A DNA stretch of 64,000 bases, taken from Thaumasiovibrio sp043421945 (GTDB taxonomy: Bacteria; Pseudomonadota; Gammaproteobacteria; Enterobacterales; Vibrionaceae). Below, piece by piece: positions 26,393-34,391 of the stretch. Made by a program: the position numbers and the translations under genes. Every line of letters starts with the position of its first letter. Positions within the stretch are counted from its first letter, which is position 1. The stretch covers positions 35,533-99,532 of the forward strand of contig JBHOGO010000006.1 of NCBI GenBank assembly GCA_043421945.1. The letters are read 5' to 3'. The notes under the pieces were generated by a model that was given only the letters and a program-made list of their open reading frames with translations, was not told the origin of the DNA and made no database searches.

Positions 26393-26842
26393 TCAAAACC
26401 AGCGCTGTAATGAGCTTCGGTCTAGCTGCTTGAATGCTCGATTTAAAACCATCGCTAACTCACGATAACGAGGCTGAGCTTTTAATGGCTGCAGCGCATA
26501 ACCCTCACTTATGATTTTCTCGTGTAACTCACGATACCATCCGGCTAACGACGGAGGAAGTCGCGTATCACTGCGCTTACCAAGCCAATACAAACCTTGC
26601 AATGGCATACTTAGCGCAAACAGCGCCATCACCATTGCTTGCGGTAACGCATCGTAATTATTAAATGCCATCTGAGCCAAGACGCTCATCACCGCTACCG
26701 CAGGCATCACCCGGATCGCAAACTGCGTTGCCTTAATGTAACGGTTTTCAGGAAACAACGGTGCCAGCTCTTTTCGTAACGGCCATACCGACATGTAATC
26801 CTGCCCATAGCGAAACAATTTAAACATCGACGATTGACTCAT
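26393..26842 (-). CDS. yfbV: YfbV (UPF0208/DUF412) inner-membrane protein
   Basis: A 149-residue protein matching E. coli YfbV (151) from the start MSQSSMFKLFRYGQDYM through two central hydrophobic segments (about residues 44-61 and 68-88) to the end FKQLDRSSLQRWF. E. coli YfbV has been linked to limiting MatP spreading in chromosome organisation. It is divergent from ackA, as in E. coli. The 328-base gap between them holds the candidate ncRNA. Confidence 0.93.
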   Translation of the reverse strand: MSQSSMFKLFRYGQDYMSVWPLRKELAPLFPENRYIKATQFAIRVMPAVAVMSVLAQMAFNNYDALPQAMVMALFALSMPLQGLYWLGKRSDTRLPPSLAGWYRELHEKIISEGYALQPLKAQPRYRELAMVLNRAFKQLDRSSLQRWF

Positions 26843-26895
26843 ACGTCACCACACTCAAAAATTTATATAACAATTCAAAAAATCAGAGAACAAAC

Positions 26896-26936
26896 TTGAT
26901 TCAAATTAAGTTTCTATCAAAATCTTTTGTTATAAT
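26896..26936 (+). promoter_or_regulatory. FNR-like box and -10 for the ncRNA/ackA leader
   Basis: TTGATTCAAATTAA (26896-26909) fits TTGAT-N4-ATCAA at 9 of 10 defined bases. A perfect TATAAT lies at 26931-26936. A start near 26943 would put the box centre at about -41, the class II FNR position. There is no good -35, as expected for an activated promoter. Confidence 0.6.
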
Positions 26937-26942
26937 GCTCAA

Positions 26943-27056
26943 CAATCGCTATCCTTAGCACGCCTATCACTCATTGTTGCTCGTAATTCAGATTACCGCA
27001 ACTATAGGCTAGACCTCAAGGATGAGCAAAAACATGGGTTCCCCGTGTTTTTTTTT
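26943..27056 (+). ncRNA. Candidate structured small RNA upstream of ackA
   Basis: About 114 nt from the predicted start to an intrinsic terminator. Four nested complementary pairs build one long imperfect stem: ATCCTT (26951-26956) with AAGGAT (27018-27023), GCCTAT (26962-26967) with ATAGGC (27004-27009), GTTGC (26976-26980) with GCAAC (26998-27002), and GTAAT (26983-26987) with ATTAC (26992-26996), capped by TCAG. The terminator is AAACATGGG-TTC-CCCGTGTTT followed by T residues (27030-27056). No ORF is evident inside it. It could be a free small RNA or an attenuating leader of ackA. I do not recognise it as a known family. Confidence 0.6.
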
Positions 27057-27170
27057 ATGGAAAGAAAGAATTTTAGCCAATGATAAGGTAGGCAAATAGT
27101 TGCCACCTGTTCTATTGGTAATTTATTATGTTGGATATCAACTCCTCAGAAAGACTATAGGTAATCTCAC

Positions 27171-28367
27171 ATGTCTAAGCTGGTTTTAGTACTAAACTGT
27201 GGTAGCTCTTCTTTAAAATTTGCTATCGTTGACGCCGTTTCTGGTGACGAACACCTTACAGGCCTAGCAGAGTGTCTACACCTGCCAGAAGCTCGCATCA
27301 AGTGGAAACTTGACGGCAAGCACGAAGCACAACTAGGTGACGGCGCAGCTCACGAAGAAGCACTAGCATTCATGGTAGAAAGCATCATCGCTTCTAAGCC
27401 AGAGCTAGCAGCTAACCTAGCAGCTATCGGTCACCGTGTTGTTCACGGTGGTGAGAAGTTCACTAAATCTGCTCTTATCGATGACGCAGTACTTAAAGGT
27501 ATCGAAGAGTGTTCTGCACTAGCACCTCTTCATAACCCTGCTCACATCATCGGTATTAACGCTGCTAAGAAAGCATTCCCAGCACTGAAAAACGTTGCTG
27601 TTTTTGATACTGCTTTCCACCAGACAATGCCTGAAGAAGCGTATCTATACGCACTTCCGTACAACCTATACACTGATCACGCGATCCGTCGTTACGGTAT
27701 GCACGGTACTTCTCACCTGTTCATCACTCGTGAAACAGCTAAACTACTTAACAAGCCAGAAGATGAACTAAACATCATCAACTGTCACCTAGGTAACGGC
27801 GCTTCTGTTTGTGCTATCAAGAACGGTCAATCTGTAGATACTTCTATGGGTCTTACTCCTCTTGAAGGCCTAGTAATGGGTACGCGTTGTGGTGATATCG
27901 ATCCTGCGATCATCTTCCACCTACACGACAGCCTTGGTTACTCTGTTGAGAAAATCAACGACATGCTAACAAAAGAGTCTGGCCTTGCAGGTCTAACTCA
28001 AGTGACTTCTGACTGTCGTTTCGTTGAAGACAACTACGGCGAGAAAGAAGAAGCAACACGTGCGATGGACGTATTCTGTCACCGTCTAGCGAAATACGTT
28101 GCAGGCTACACTGCGACTCTAGATGGTCGTCTAGACGCAATCACATTCACAGGTGGCATCGGTGAAAACTCTGGCCCAATCCGTGAGATGGTTCTTAACC
28201 GTCTAGCGATCCTTGGTGTTGAAGTTGACGGCGAAGCAAACCTGAAAGCACGCTTCGGTAAAGAAGGCGTGATCACGACTGCAAACAGCCGTGTACCAGC
28301 AATGGTTGTTTCAACTAACGAAGAATTGGTTATCGCAGAAGATACAGCTCGTCTAGCTGAAATCTAA
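27171..28367 (+). CDS. ackA: Acetate kinase
   Basis: A 398-residue cytoplasmic enzyme that converts acetyl phosphate and ADP to acetate and ATP. Family motifs are intact: NCGSSSLKF near the N-terminus, HRVVHGGEKFT, the catalytic segment VFDTAFHQTMPEEAYLY, YGMHGTSHLF, and the phosphate-binding FTGGIGENSG. The length matches E. coli AckA (400). Codon use is strongly biased as in pflB, suggesting high expression. It is followed by a strong hairpin and then pta 99 bases downstream. Confidence 0.98.
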   Translation: MSKLVLVLNCGSSSLKFAIVDAVSGDEHLTGLAECLHLPEARIKWKLDGKHEAQLGDGAAHEEALAFMVESIIASKPELAANLAAIGHRVVHGGEKFTKSALIDDAVLKGIEECSALAPLHNPAHIIGINAAKKAFPALKNVAVFDTAFHQTMPEEAYLYALPYNLYTDHAIRRYGMHGTSHLFITRETAKLLNKPEDELNIINCHLGNGASVCAIKNGQSVDTSMGLTPLEGLVMGTRCGDIDPAIIFHLHDSLGYSVEKINDMLTKESGLAGLTQVTSDCRFVEDNYGEKEEATRAMDVFCHRLAKYVAGYTATLDGRLDAITFTGGIGENSGPIREMVLNRLAILGVEVDGEANLKARFGKEGVITTANSRVPAMVVSTNEELVIAEDTARLAEI

Positions 28368-28380
28368 TCTGAGTTAATCT

Positions 28381-28409
28381 AAACGGCTAGCCCTTGGCTA
28401 GCCGTTTTT
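28381..28409 (+). terminator. Terminator-like hairpin between ackA and pta
   Basis: AAACGGCTAGCC and GGCTAGCCGTTT form a perfect 12-bp stem with a 3-nt loop, followed by TT-A. It probably reduces read-through into pta or stabilises ackA mRNA. Confidence 0.85.
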
Positions 28410-28466
28410 ATATCAGCTTCCCCGTGACCCCATCGGTCACTTCTCCTATTTTGAGAGGAATTCATC

Positions 28467-30620
28467 GTGTCTCGTACTATCATGCTTGTTCCTGTAGGTT
28501 CTGGTGTTGGTCTTACCAGCGTTAGCCTAGGCGTACTACGTGCAATGGAGCGCAAAGGTGTTCGCGTTTCATTCTTCAAACCTATTGCTCAGCCACGTCA
28601 AGGCGGCGAAGCTCCAGATTTGACTTCAACAATCATCAGCAACAACAGCGATATGGTTATTGCTGACCCATTCTCAATGGCGCGCGCAGAAGAACTGATC
28701 CGTAACGATCAGAGCGATGTACTATTAGAAGATATCGTTGCGCGTTTCAAAGACGCAACGAAAAATGCTGAAGTGGCATTGATTGAAGGCTTAGTCCCAA
28801 CGCAAAAACACCCATTCGCAAACCAAATCAACTTCGAAATCGCGAAAACGCTTGATGCGGAAATCGTATTCGTTGTTACTCCTGGTGCGGATAACGCTTC
28901 TCAACTGAGAGAACGTATCGAAGTAGCATGTTCTAACTTCGGTGGTCTGAAGAGCAAACAAATCACAGGCGTTATTGTTAACAAGCTAAACGCACCTGTT
29001 GATGCTGAAGGCCGTACACGCCCTGACCTTTCTGAAATGTTCGACGACGCTGATGAAACAGTGAAGACTGACGTTGAAGTGATGGAAGTATTCAACTCAA
29101 GCCCTATCCGCGTTCTAGGTGTTGCACCTTGGAGCCCAGAGCTTGTTGCTACGCGTGCTCGCGATATGGCTCAGCACTTAAATGCCGAAATCATTAATGA
29201 AGGTGAAATTAACACTCGCCGCATTAAGAGCATTACTTTCTGTGCACGCTCTGTTCCTCACATGGTTGAGCACTTCCGTCCAGGTTCACTACTAGTAACC
29301 TCAGCAGACCGCTCAGATGTTATCGTTTCAGCATGTCTTGCTGCAATGAACGGCGTTGAAATCGGTGCACTACTACTTACAGGTGGTTATGAAATCCCTG
29401 AAGCTGTTCAGTCACTTTGTCAACGTGCATTCGAAACTGGCCTACCAGTAATGACGGTGAAAGGTAACACGTGGCAGACTTCGCTTAATCTTCAGAGCTT
29501 CAGCCTAGAAGTACCTGCAGACGATAAAGAGCGTGTTGAGTTTGTTAACGAATACATGGCTAGCCACATCAACGGTGACTGGATTGAGTCGCTAACAGAA
29601 GGTTCTGCGCGCGAGCGTCGTCTAAGCCCACCAGCATTCCGTTACCAGCTTACAGAGCTTGCGCGTAGCGCGGCTAAGCGTGTCGTTCTTCCTGAAGGTG
29701 ACGAACCACGTACTGTTAAAGCAGCGGCTATCTGTGCTGAGCGTGGCATCGCTGAGTGTGTGCTTCTTGGTAACCCAGAAGAAATCAAGCGTGTTGCTGA
29801 ACAGCAAGGTGTTGTTCTAGGCGCAGGCGTGACTATCATTGATTCTGATGCAGTACGTGAAAACTACGTTGCTCGCCTTGTTGAGCTTCGTGGCCACAAA
29901 GGCATGACTGATGTTGTTGCTCGTGAGAAGCTACAAGATTCAGTTTTCCTTGGCACAATGATGCTTGAAAACAACGAAGTTGACGGTCTAGTTTCTGGCG
30001 CGGTTCACACCACAGCTAACACTATCGTTCCTCCGTTCCAAATCATCAAGACGGCACCAGATGCTTCTATCGTATCTTCTGTCTTCTTCATGCTTCTACC
30101 AGACCAAGTACTGGTATACGGTGACTGTGCAATCAACCCAGATCCAAACGCTGAGCAACTTGCTGAAATCGCGATTCAGTCTGCTGACTCTGCAAAAGCA
30201 TTTGGTATCGACCCACGTGTTGCAATGATCTCTTACTCAACAGGTACATCTGGTAAAGGTGCTGATGTTGATAAAGTACGTGAAGCAACGCGCATTGCTC
30301 AAGAGAAACGTCCTGATCTCATCATCGATGGTCCTCTACAGTACGATGCTGCAATCATGGAAAACGTTGCTGCTTCTAAAGCGCCTAACTCTCCAGTAGC
30401 AGGTAAAGCAACAGTATTCGTATTCCCTGACCTAAACACAGGTAACACGACATACAAAGCAGTACAGCGTTCTGCAGACCTAGTTTCTATCGGTCCAATG
30501 CTTCAAGGCATGCGTAAGCCAGTCAATGACTTGTCTCGTGGCGCACTAGTAGACGATATCGTTTACACAGTGGCACTAACAGCGATTCAGGCTAAACAAG
30601 CTGAAGAAGCTGACGCTTAA
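28467..30620 (+). CDS. pta: Phosphate acetyltransferase
   Basis: A 717-residue enzyme converting acetyl-CoA and phosphate to acetyl phosphate. The start codon is GTG at 28467, 6 bases after GAGAGGAA; no nearby in-frame ATG fits the family start MSRTIMLVPVGSGVGLTS. It has the long three-part form found in E. coli (714): an N-terminal P-loop-like domain (residues 1-about 220), a DRTGG domain (about 220-340), and the catalytic C-terminal domain beginning near LTELARSAAKRVVLPEGDEPRT, with SGAVHTTANTIVPPFQII. It works with AckA. A strong terminator follows. Confidence 0.97.
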   Translation: MSRTIMLVPVGSGVGLTSVSLGVLRAMERKGVRVSFFKPIAQPRQGGEAPDLTSTIISNNSDMVIADPFSMARAEELIRNDQSDVLLEDIVARFKDATKNAEVALIEGLVPTQKHPFANQINFEIAKTLDAEIVFVVTPGADNASQLRERIEVACSNFGGLKSKQITGVIVNKLNAPVDAEGRTRPDLSEMFDDADETVKTDVEVMEVFNSSPIRVLGVAPWSPELVATRARDMAQHLNAEIINEGEINTRRIKSITFCARSVPHMVEHFRPGSLLVTSADRSDVIVSACLAAMNGVEIGALLLTGGYEIPEAVQSLCQRAFETGLPVMTVKGNTWQTSLNLQSFSLEVPADDKERVEFVNEYMASHINGDWIESLTEGSARERRLSPPAFRYQLTELARSAAKRVVLPEGDEPRTVKAAAICAERGIAECVLLGNPEEIKRVAEQQGVVLGAGVTIIDSDAVRENYVARLVELRGHKGMTDVVAREKLQDSVFLGTMMLENNEVDGLVSGAVHTTANTIVPPFQIIKTAPDASIVSSVFFMLLPDQVLVYGDCAINPDPNAEQLAEIAIQSADSAKAFGIDPRVAMISYSTGTSGKGADVDKVREATRIAQEKRPDLIIDGPLQYDAAIMENVAASKAPNSPVAGKATVFVFPDLNTGNTTYKAVQRSADLVSIGPMLQGMRKPVNDLSRGALVDDIVYTVALTAIQAKQAEEADA

Positions 30621-30704
30621 GATTTCAACACCTAATATCGAACCGCTAAGTTTTAATACTTAGCGAGTTTGAGCCTGGTGTTTGATGCTTGAGTGTTAGT
30701 AGGC

Positions 30705-30741
30705 AAAAAGCCCCGAGTGAGAAATCGTTCGGGGCTTTTTT
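30705..30741. terminator. Terminator between pta and the first regulator gene
   Basis: AAAAAGCCCCGA pairs with TCGGGGCTTTTT around a 12-nt loop. With A and T runs at both ends it can serve pta and the convergent gene. Confidence 0.93.
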
Positions 30742-30772
30742 CGACATTGCCAGACTAAATTTCCTAATATTT

Positions 30773-31414
30773 TCAAGCGACATCTTCTCGTACCGATCTA
30801 ACCCGATCAATCGCTTCGCCACGGTTACGAACATTCATTTTTTTATACAACTTATAGATATGTGTTTTGACCGTACTTTCTGTAACAAAGAGCCCATCGG
30901 CTATCTGTTTATTACTTTGCCCACAAACAAGACGCTCTAAAATTTGTCGCTCGCGTTTCGTTAATAATACCAAAGGATTTAGCTTAGGAATAGAAAGCTT
31001 TCTATAATATTCAAGAAGTGCCCCCATGATAGGGCGGGGTAGCCACGTGCTCCCTTGGCTCACCTCCTTCACACTTTTAGCTAAATGATCCAAGGGGGAG
31101 TCTTCCCACAGTATTCCTTTCAATCGCTTCCATTCAATTAACTGCATTATCGAGATATCCGCGGGCAGGTTGTAAACAATAAGATTAAAATCCAATGTCT
31201 CTGTCCTTAATACATCTTGATAAAAAGATTGCTGGTGATAATGGTAATTCACAACGATCACATCGAAGCTTTCCAATTGAGTAATAAACTGTACATTTTT
31301 AGCGTTAGACCAAGATACAGCGAGTTCATCAAGTTCTTCAAACTGCTGTAATAAAAGGCTAGCCGCAATCCCTGCCTCACATAACAATAAAACCGATACG
31401 GTTGTCCTTTCCAT
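30773..31414 (-). CDS. CsgD/VpsT-like LuxR regulator of fimbrial cassette 1
   Basis: A 213-residue regulator. The N-terminal part (about 1-135) is receiver-like without a typical phospho-acceptor pocket. The C-terminal LuxR helix-turn-helix (about 149-195) reads LTKRERQILERLVCGQSNKQIADGLFVTESTVKTH in outline, of which QIADGLFVTESTVKTHIYKL is the core. At residues 124-127 is WLPR, at the site where VpsT has W-[FLM]-[TS]-R, its cyclic-di-GMP motif, and CsgD has YFTR. It is divergent from cassette 1 across about 420 bases and paralogous to the product of 37822-38457. It probably controls the adjacent fimbrial genes. Confidence 0.85.
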   Translation of the reverse strand: MERTTVSVLLLCEAGIAASLLLQQFEELDELAVSWSNAKNVQFITQLESFDVIVVNYHYHQQSFYQDVLRTETLDFNLIVYNLPADISIMQLIEWKRLKGILWEDSPLDHLAKSVKEVSQGSTWLPRPIMGALLEYYRKLSIPKLNPLVLLTKRERQILERLVCGQSNKQIADGLFVTESTVKTHIYKLYKKMNVRNRGEAIDRVRSVREDVA

Positions 31415-31836
31415 ATTTAATGTCCATATTCGTTATTACAACACAATTGTACGTGTTTTGGACGCATGTCGCATTCTACAATTGTAAAAAAAGTGAGTCA
31501 GATCTGCATGCTAAAATATAAATAGCATATATAAAAAATATACCAGCTCAGAAATGAACGAAAAAGAATACATTGAAGCACTGTTTTCTATGCATAATTT
31601 CAGTTTTAGTTACTACCTATAGTATAGAAATATATTTACCTAGAAGAAAGTTACCAAAAGGTTGTATTGAAAACTCATACTTTAAAGAAAGTAAGACTTT
31701 TCTCATACCACTTTAAATAGTTGCATGAGAAAGCCATACTTTTTCACAATACAAAACCTTGGTCATACTCTGTAATACATTATCCAAAGCTATAGTAATT
31801 ATTAATAATAAGTAAACATCACTTTGGAATGAACAA
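31415..31836. other. Divergent regulatory region of fimbrial cassette 1
   Basis: These 422 bases are very AT-rich and hold no ORF I can support. An inverted repeat, CTTTTCTCAT (31697-31706) with ATGAGAAAG (31725-31733), is the best operator candidate. CATACTTT or CATACCACTTT recurs three times between 31676 and 31742. Promoters for both the regulator and the fimbrial genes should lie here, but I cannot place them. Confidence 0.5.
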
Positions 31837-32319
31837 ATGAAATGGACGATGGTAGCTAGTGTTTGTATTATTTTTGTCATCTACTCTGTAAACAGTACGG
31901 CGCGAGAAAACTTATCACTAGAGATTCAAGGGACAATTTCATCAAAATGCCAACTATCTTTGACAAATGATAATAACATTCAATTAGTAAAGAAGGAAAA
32001 AACCACTGTTGATTTCAAAGTTGATTGTAACCTGCCTATTTTAATAACGCTGCAGTCTCAATATGGTGGGGTAAAAAACACCAAAGACGATACCTTAGGA
32101 CTCTACAGCTTAGAAATTAACGTACCTAGTATAAGCATAGCAGAGAGCATAAGTAGTAAAGATATTAAACGCCCTAAGTCAATAGACTCTGGGGATATCA
32201 TCCCCTACCAGACTAAAGGAGAAGTGGCTATTAGCCTTCAGAACCAACTAATCTATGCCGGTATATACGAAGACACATTAAGTATTAGTGTTGAACCAAA
32301 GCTAACCTTAAGCTTATAA
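31837..32319 (+). CDS. Fimbrial minor subunit-like protein, cassette 1
   Basis: A 160-residue secreted protein. A signal peptide covers about residues 1-22. The mature protein is a predicted beta-sandwich with two Cys (in SSKCQLS and VDCNLP) placed like the disulfide of pilins. Its C-terminal strand AGIYEDTLSISVEP matches the A-G-x-Y-x-D-T-[LI] pattern of spore-coat-U and fimbrial subunits. The counterpart in cassette 2 is at 38740-39249. It is the first gene of the cassette, 69 bases before the pilin gene. It could be an initiator, terminator or minor shaft subunit. Confidence 0.72.
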   Translation: MKWTMVASVCIIFVIYSVNSTARENLSLEIQGTISSKCQLSLTNDNNIQLVKKEKTTVDFKVDCNLPILITLQSQYGGVKNTKDDTLGLYSLEINVPSISIAESISSKDIKRPKSIDSGDIIPYQTKGEVAISLQNQLIYAGIYEDTLSISVEPKLTLSL

Positions 32320-32388
32320 GTAACTTGATATAAAATCTTAATTTAACAACCCCTGTAACAAATCATCATTTTTAATGGAGTAATTATC

Positions 32389-32901
32389 ATGAAAAAAGCA
32401 GTTTATTCAGTTATCGCCCTTAGTGTTTTGTTTGGTAGCCAAGCTTTCGCTAAAAAGGACAATAGTTTTGACCTGAACCTCAAAGCAAATGTTAGCCAAG
32501 TATGTGCCATGACATATGAAGGCGCTACAGAGCTAGATTTCGGAGAGTCTCCAGCTTCAGGTGAATCTCATGAGGTCATGTTTAACGTAAGATGTAACTC
32601 TGGTGATGTTTCCCTTAACTGGGTTTCATCAGAGAAAGGCTTGAAGAGTGGCGAAGACGTTATCCCCTACACATTTAGCCTTATTAGCACAGATTTAGAA
32701 ATTGACCGACTTGTAGAGTACAAAGGCGTTGGTGTCTCAACCTCTCATCCTGTTCAAGATTTCGATGAATCAATTACCTTATCTAAATCACCAAAATTAG
32801 CTACTGGTAGTAGTGTTACCGCAAAATTTGAAACAACTACCGATGCGATTTACTCAGGTGATTACAAAGATACTTTCACTTTAGCAATGAAAGCAGAATA
32901 A
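32389..32901 (+). CDS. Probable major pilin, cassette 1
   Basis: A 170-residue secreted protein with a signal peptide (to AFA, residue 21) and GGAG 8 bases upstream. Two Cys (QVCAMTYEG and VRCNSGDV) could form the pilin disulfide. The end SGDYKDTFTLAMKAE has the subunit strand pattern. The mature protein is acidic. Its high-level position, followed by a hairpin before the chaperone gene, suggests it is the main shaft subunit. The counterpart in cassette 2 is at 39355-39849, only weakly similar in sequence. Confidence 0.75.
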   Translation: MKKAVYSVIALSVLFGSQAFAKKDNSFDLNLKANVSQVCAMTYEGATELDFGESPASGESHEVMFNVRCNSGDVSLNWVSSEKGLKSGEDVIPYTFSLISTDLEIDRLVEYKGVGVSTSHPVQDFDESITLSKSPKLATGSSVTAKFETTTDAIYSGDYKDTFTLAMKAE

Positions 32902-32908
32902 AATCAAT

Positions 32909-32932
32909 GGGCATGGCCTTAGTGCCATGCCC
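32909..32932 (+). other. Hairpin between pilin and chaperone genes, cassette 1
   Basis: GGGCATGGC and GCCATGCCC form a perfect 9-bp stem with a CTTAGT loop, 8 bases after the pilin stop. There is no T run, so it is more likely an mRNA stabiliser than a terminator. Confidence 0.7.
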
Positions 32933-32951
32933 ACCGTCAAGGACTGACAGA

Positions 32952-33656
32952 ATGAAAAAATCAGCACTACTTATTTTACTAATGCTGTTACCAAAAATAA
33001 GTTTGGCTTACAGCGTACAGCCTATGATTGCTGAAATAGGTTCCATAGGCAATAAAACCCAGCTAATGATGCGAGTAGAAAATACATCGGCCAACCCTCT
33101 GACGATTGTAATGTCACCAATGCAAGTCAACGTGGATAAAAACTATGATGAAGTATTGAGCGAAGCTGAAGATGATCTACTCGTCATGCCACCAACCGCG
33201 ATAATCCCTCCAGGTCAAACTCAATCAGTATTGGTCCGCTATATTGGTGACCCTTCAGTTACTCAGTCAAAAAGTTACCGGGTTATCTTCGACCAAGCTG
33301 ATGTGAACTTAGATGGATCAAAAAAAAGCCAGGTCCAAATAAAATACCGCTTTCTCACACTACTGAATGTTAAACCTCAAAATACTAGTGCGGTGATTGT
33401 TCACCATCGGACTTACCAAGAAGACGATAAATGGTACATCGAGCTAGAAAATATTGGCAGCAGTTATGCACGATTATCAGAAACGACATGGATGGTAGGT
33501 GAAGAAAATAGATTAATACCGATTAATGGTGAAACTGTTCGTAACCATGTTTCCCGAAACCTAATATTGCCAGGCACCACAGCCAATGTCGAATTCATCC
33601 CTTTTGAAGACATTGACCCAAGCAGTATGGTGATAAAAATAGATACCGGAGACTAA
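32952..33656 (+). CDS. Fimbrial periplasmic chaperone A, cassette 1
   Basis: A 234-residue PapD-like chaperone. The ATG at 32952 begins a signal peptide (MKKSALLILLMLLPKISLA) and follows AAGGACTG; the frame is open 15 codons further up without signal character. The first Ig domain has the pattern LMMRVENTSANPLTI, with a proline-rich turn PPTAIIPPGQTQSVLVRYIG that matches the chaperone PPG loop before strand F. It would hold unfolded subunits by donor-strand complementation. Four bases separate it from a second, different chaperone gene. Confidence 0.88.
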   Translation: MKKSALLILLMLLPKISLAYSVQPMIAEIGSIGNKTQLMMRVENTSANPLTIVMSPMQVNVDKNYDEVLSEAEDDLLVMPPTAIIPPGQTQSVLVRYIGDPSVTQSKSYRVIFDQADVNLDGSKKSQVQIKYRFLTLLNVKPQNTSAVIVHHRTYQEDDKWYIELENIGSSYARLSETTWMVGEENRLIPINGETVRNHVSRNLILPGTTANVEFIPFEDIDPSSMVIKIDTGD

Positions 33657-33659
33657 GTT

Positions 33660-34391
33660 ATGTATCGCTACCAAGCCTTCGTGATACTACTCACTCTGCT
33701 GACCCCCAAAGCCTACAGCTTAATTGTCGAGCCAATGGTGTTAGAGATGACAACCCATACCCAAGCAGGCATTGTCGTCACTAATTCGAGTACAGTGCCA
33801 GTCGCTGTGACGGCAGAGCTTAATAAAATATTGATTACAGACGGTACTGTTCAGCGCTTACAAAGCGAGGGTATAGATAACCACGAGATGTATAACAGTA
33901 CTCTCGATAATATCCTCGTTTTTCCTCCCGCATTTATTTTAGAGGCAGGGAAAAAACAACATGTGCGGCTAATTTGGCAAGGCACTGAGCCACTCCTACA
34001 ATCTCAAGCATACTACCTACGCTTTGAAACCCCAAATATAAAAATGACTGAATCAGCAGGGGGGAGTGCTCTGGCTATTCAGCTAAGCTACAGCGCACTA
34101 ATACACCTTAGCGACCAATCTCTATACCCAGCTGTCGAACTAGAAAAAACACAACTCATCAATAATGCACTCGAAATCTCATTGAGTAACTTTGGACAGC
34201 GCTATGCGTATCTATCAGACTATATGATCAATTTAGGGCAATGGTCATTGCAAAGTACTTTAGCCTCCCTTTACCCGAATGATGTTTATTTGCCCCCCAA
34301 TAGCGAAAGTACCCTACGTATCCCTTTTCACTCTTTGCCGACGTCAGATTTAACGCAGACCGTTTCGATACAGAAAAGGAAAGGAATGTGA
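33660..34391 (+). CDS. Fimbrial periplasmic chaperone B, cassette 1
   Basis: A 243-residue second chaperone-like protein with a signal peptide (to about residue 20, KAYS). It has VVTNSSTVPVAVTAEL in domain 1, a proline turn FPPAFILEAGKKQHVRLIW, and SNFGQRYAYLSD in domain 2. It is clearly divergent from chaperone A, so the two may serve different subunits, for example shaft and tip. Two chaperones for one usher also occur in the E. coli common pilus (EcpB and EcpE). Its stop overlaps the GTG start of the usher. Confidence 0.83.
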   Translation: MYRYQAFVILLTLLTPKAYSLIVEPMVLEMTTHTQAGIVVTNSSTVPVAVTAELNKILITDGTVQRLQSEGIDNHEMYNSTLDNILVFPPAFILEAGKKQHVRLIWQGTEPLLQSQAYYLRFETPNIKMTESAGGSALAIQLSYSALIHLSDQSLYPAVELEKTQLINNALEISLSNFGQRYAYLSDYMINLGQWSLQSTLASLYPNDVYLPPNSESTLRIPFHSLPTSDLTQTVSIQKRKGM

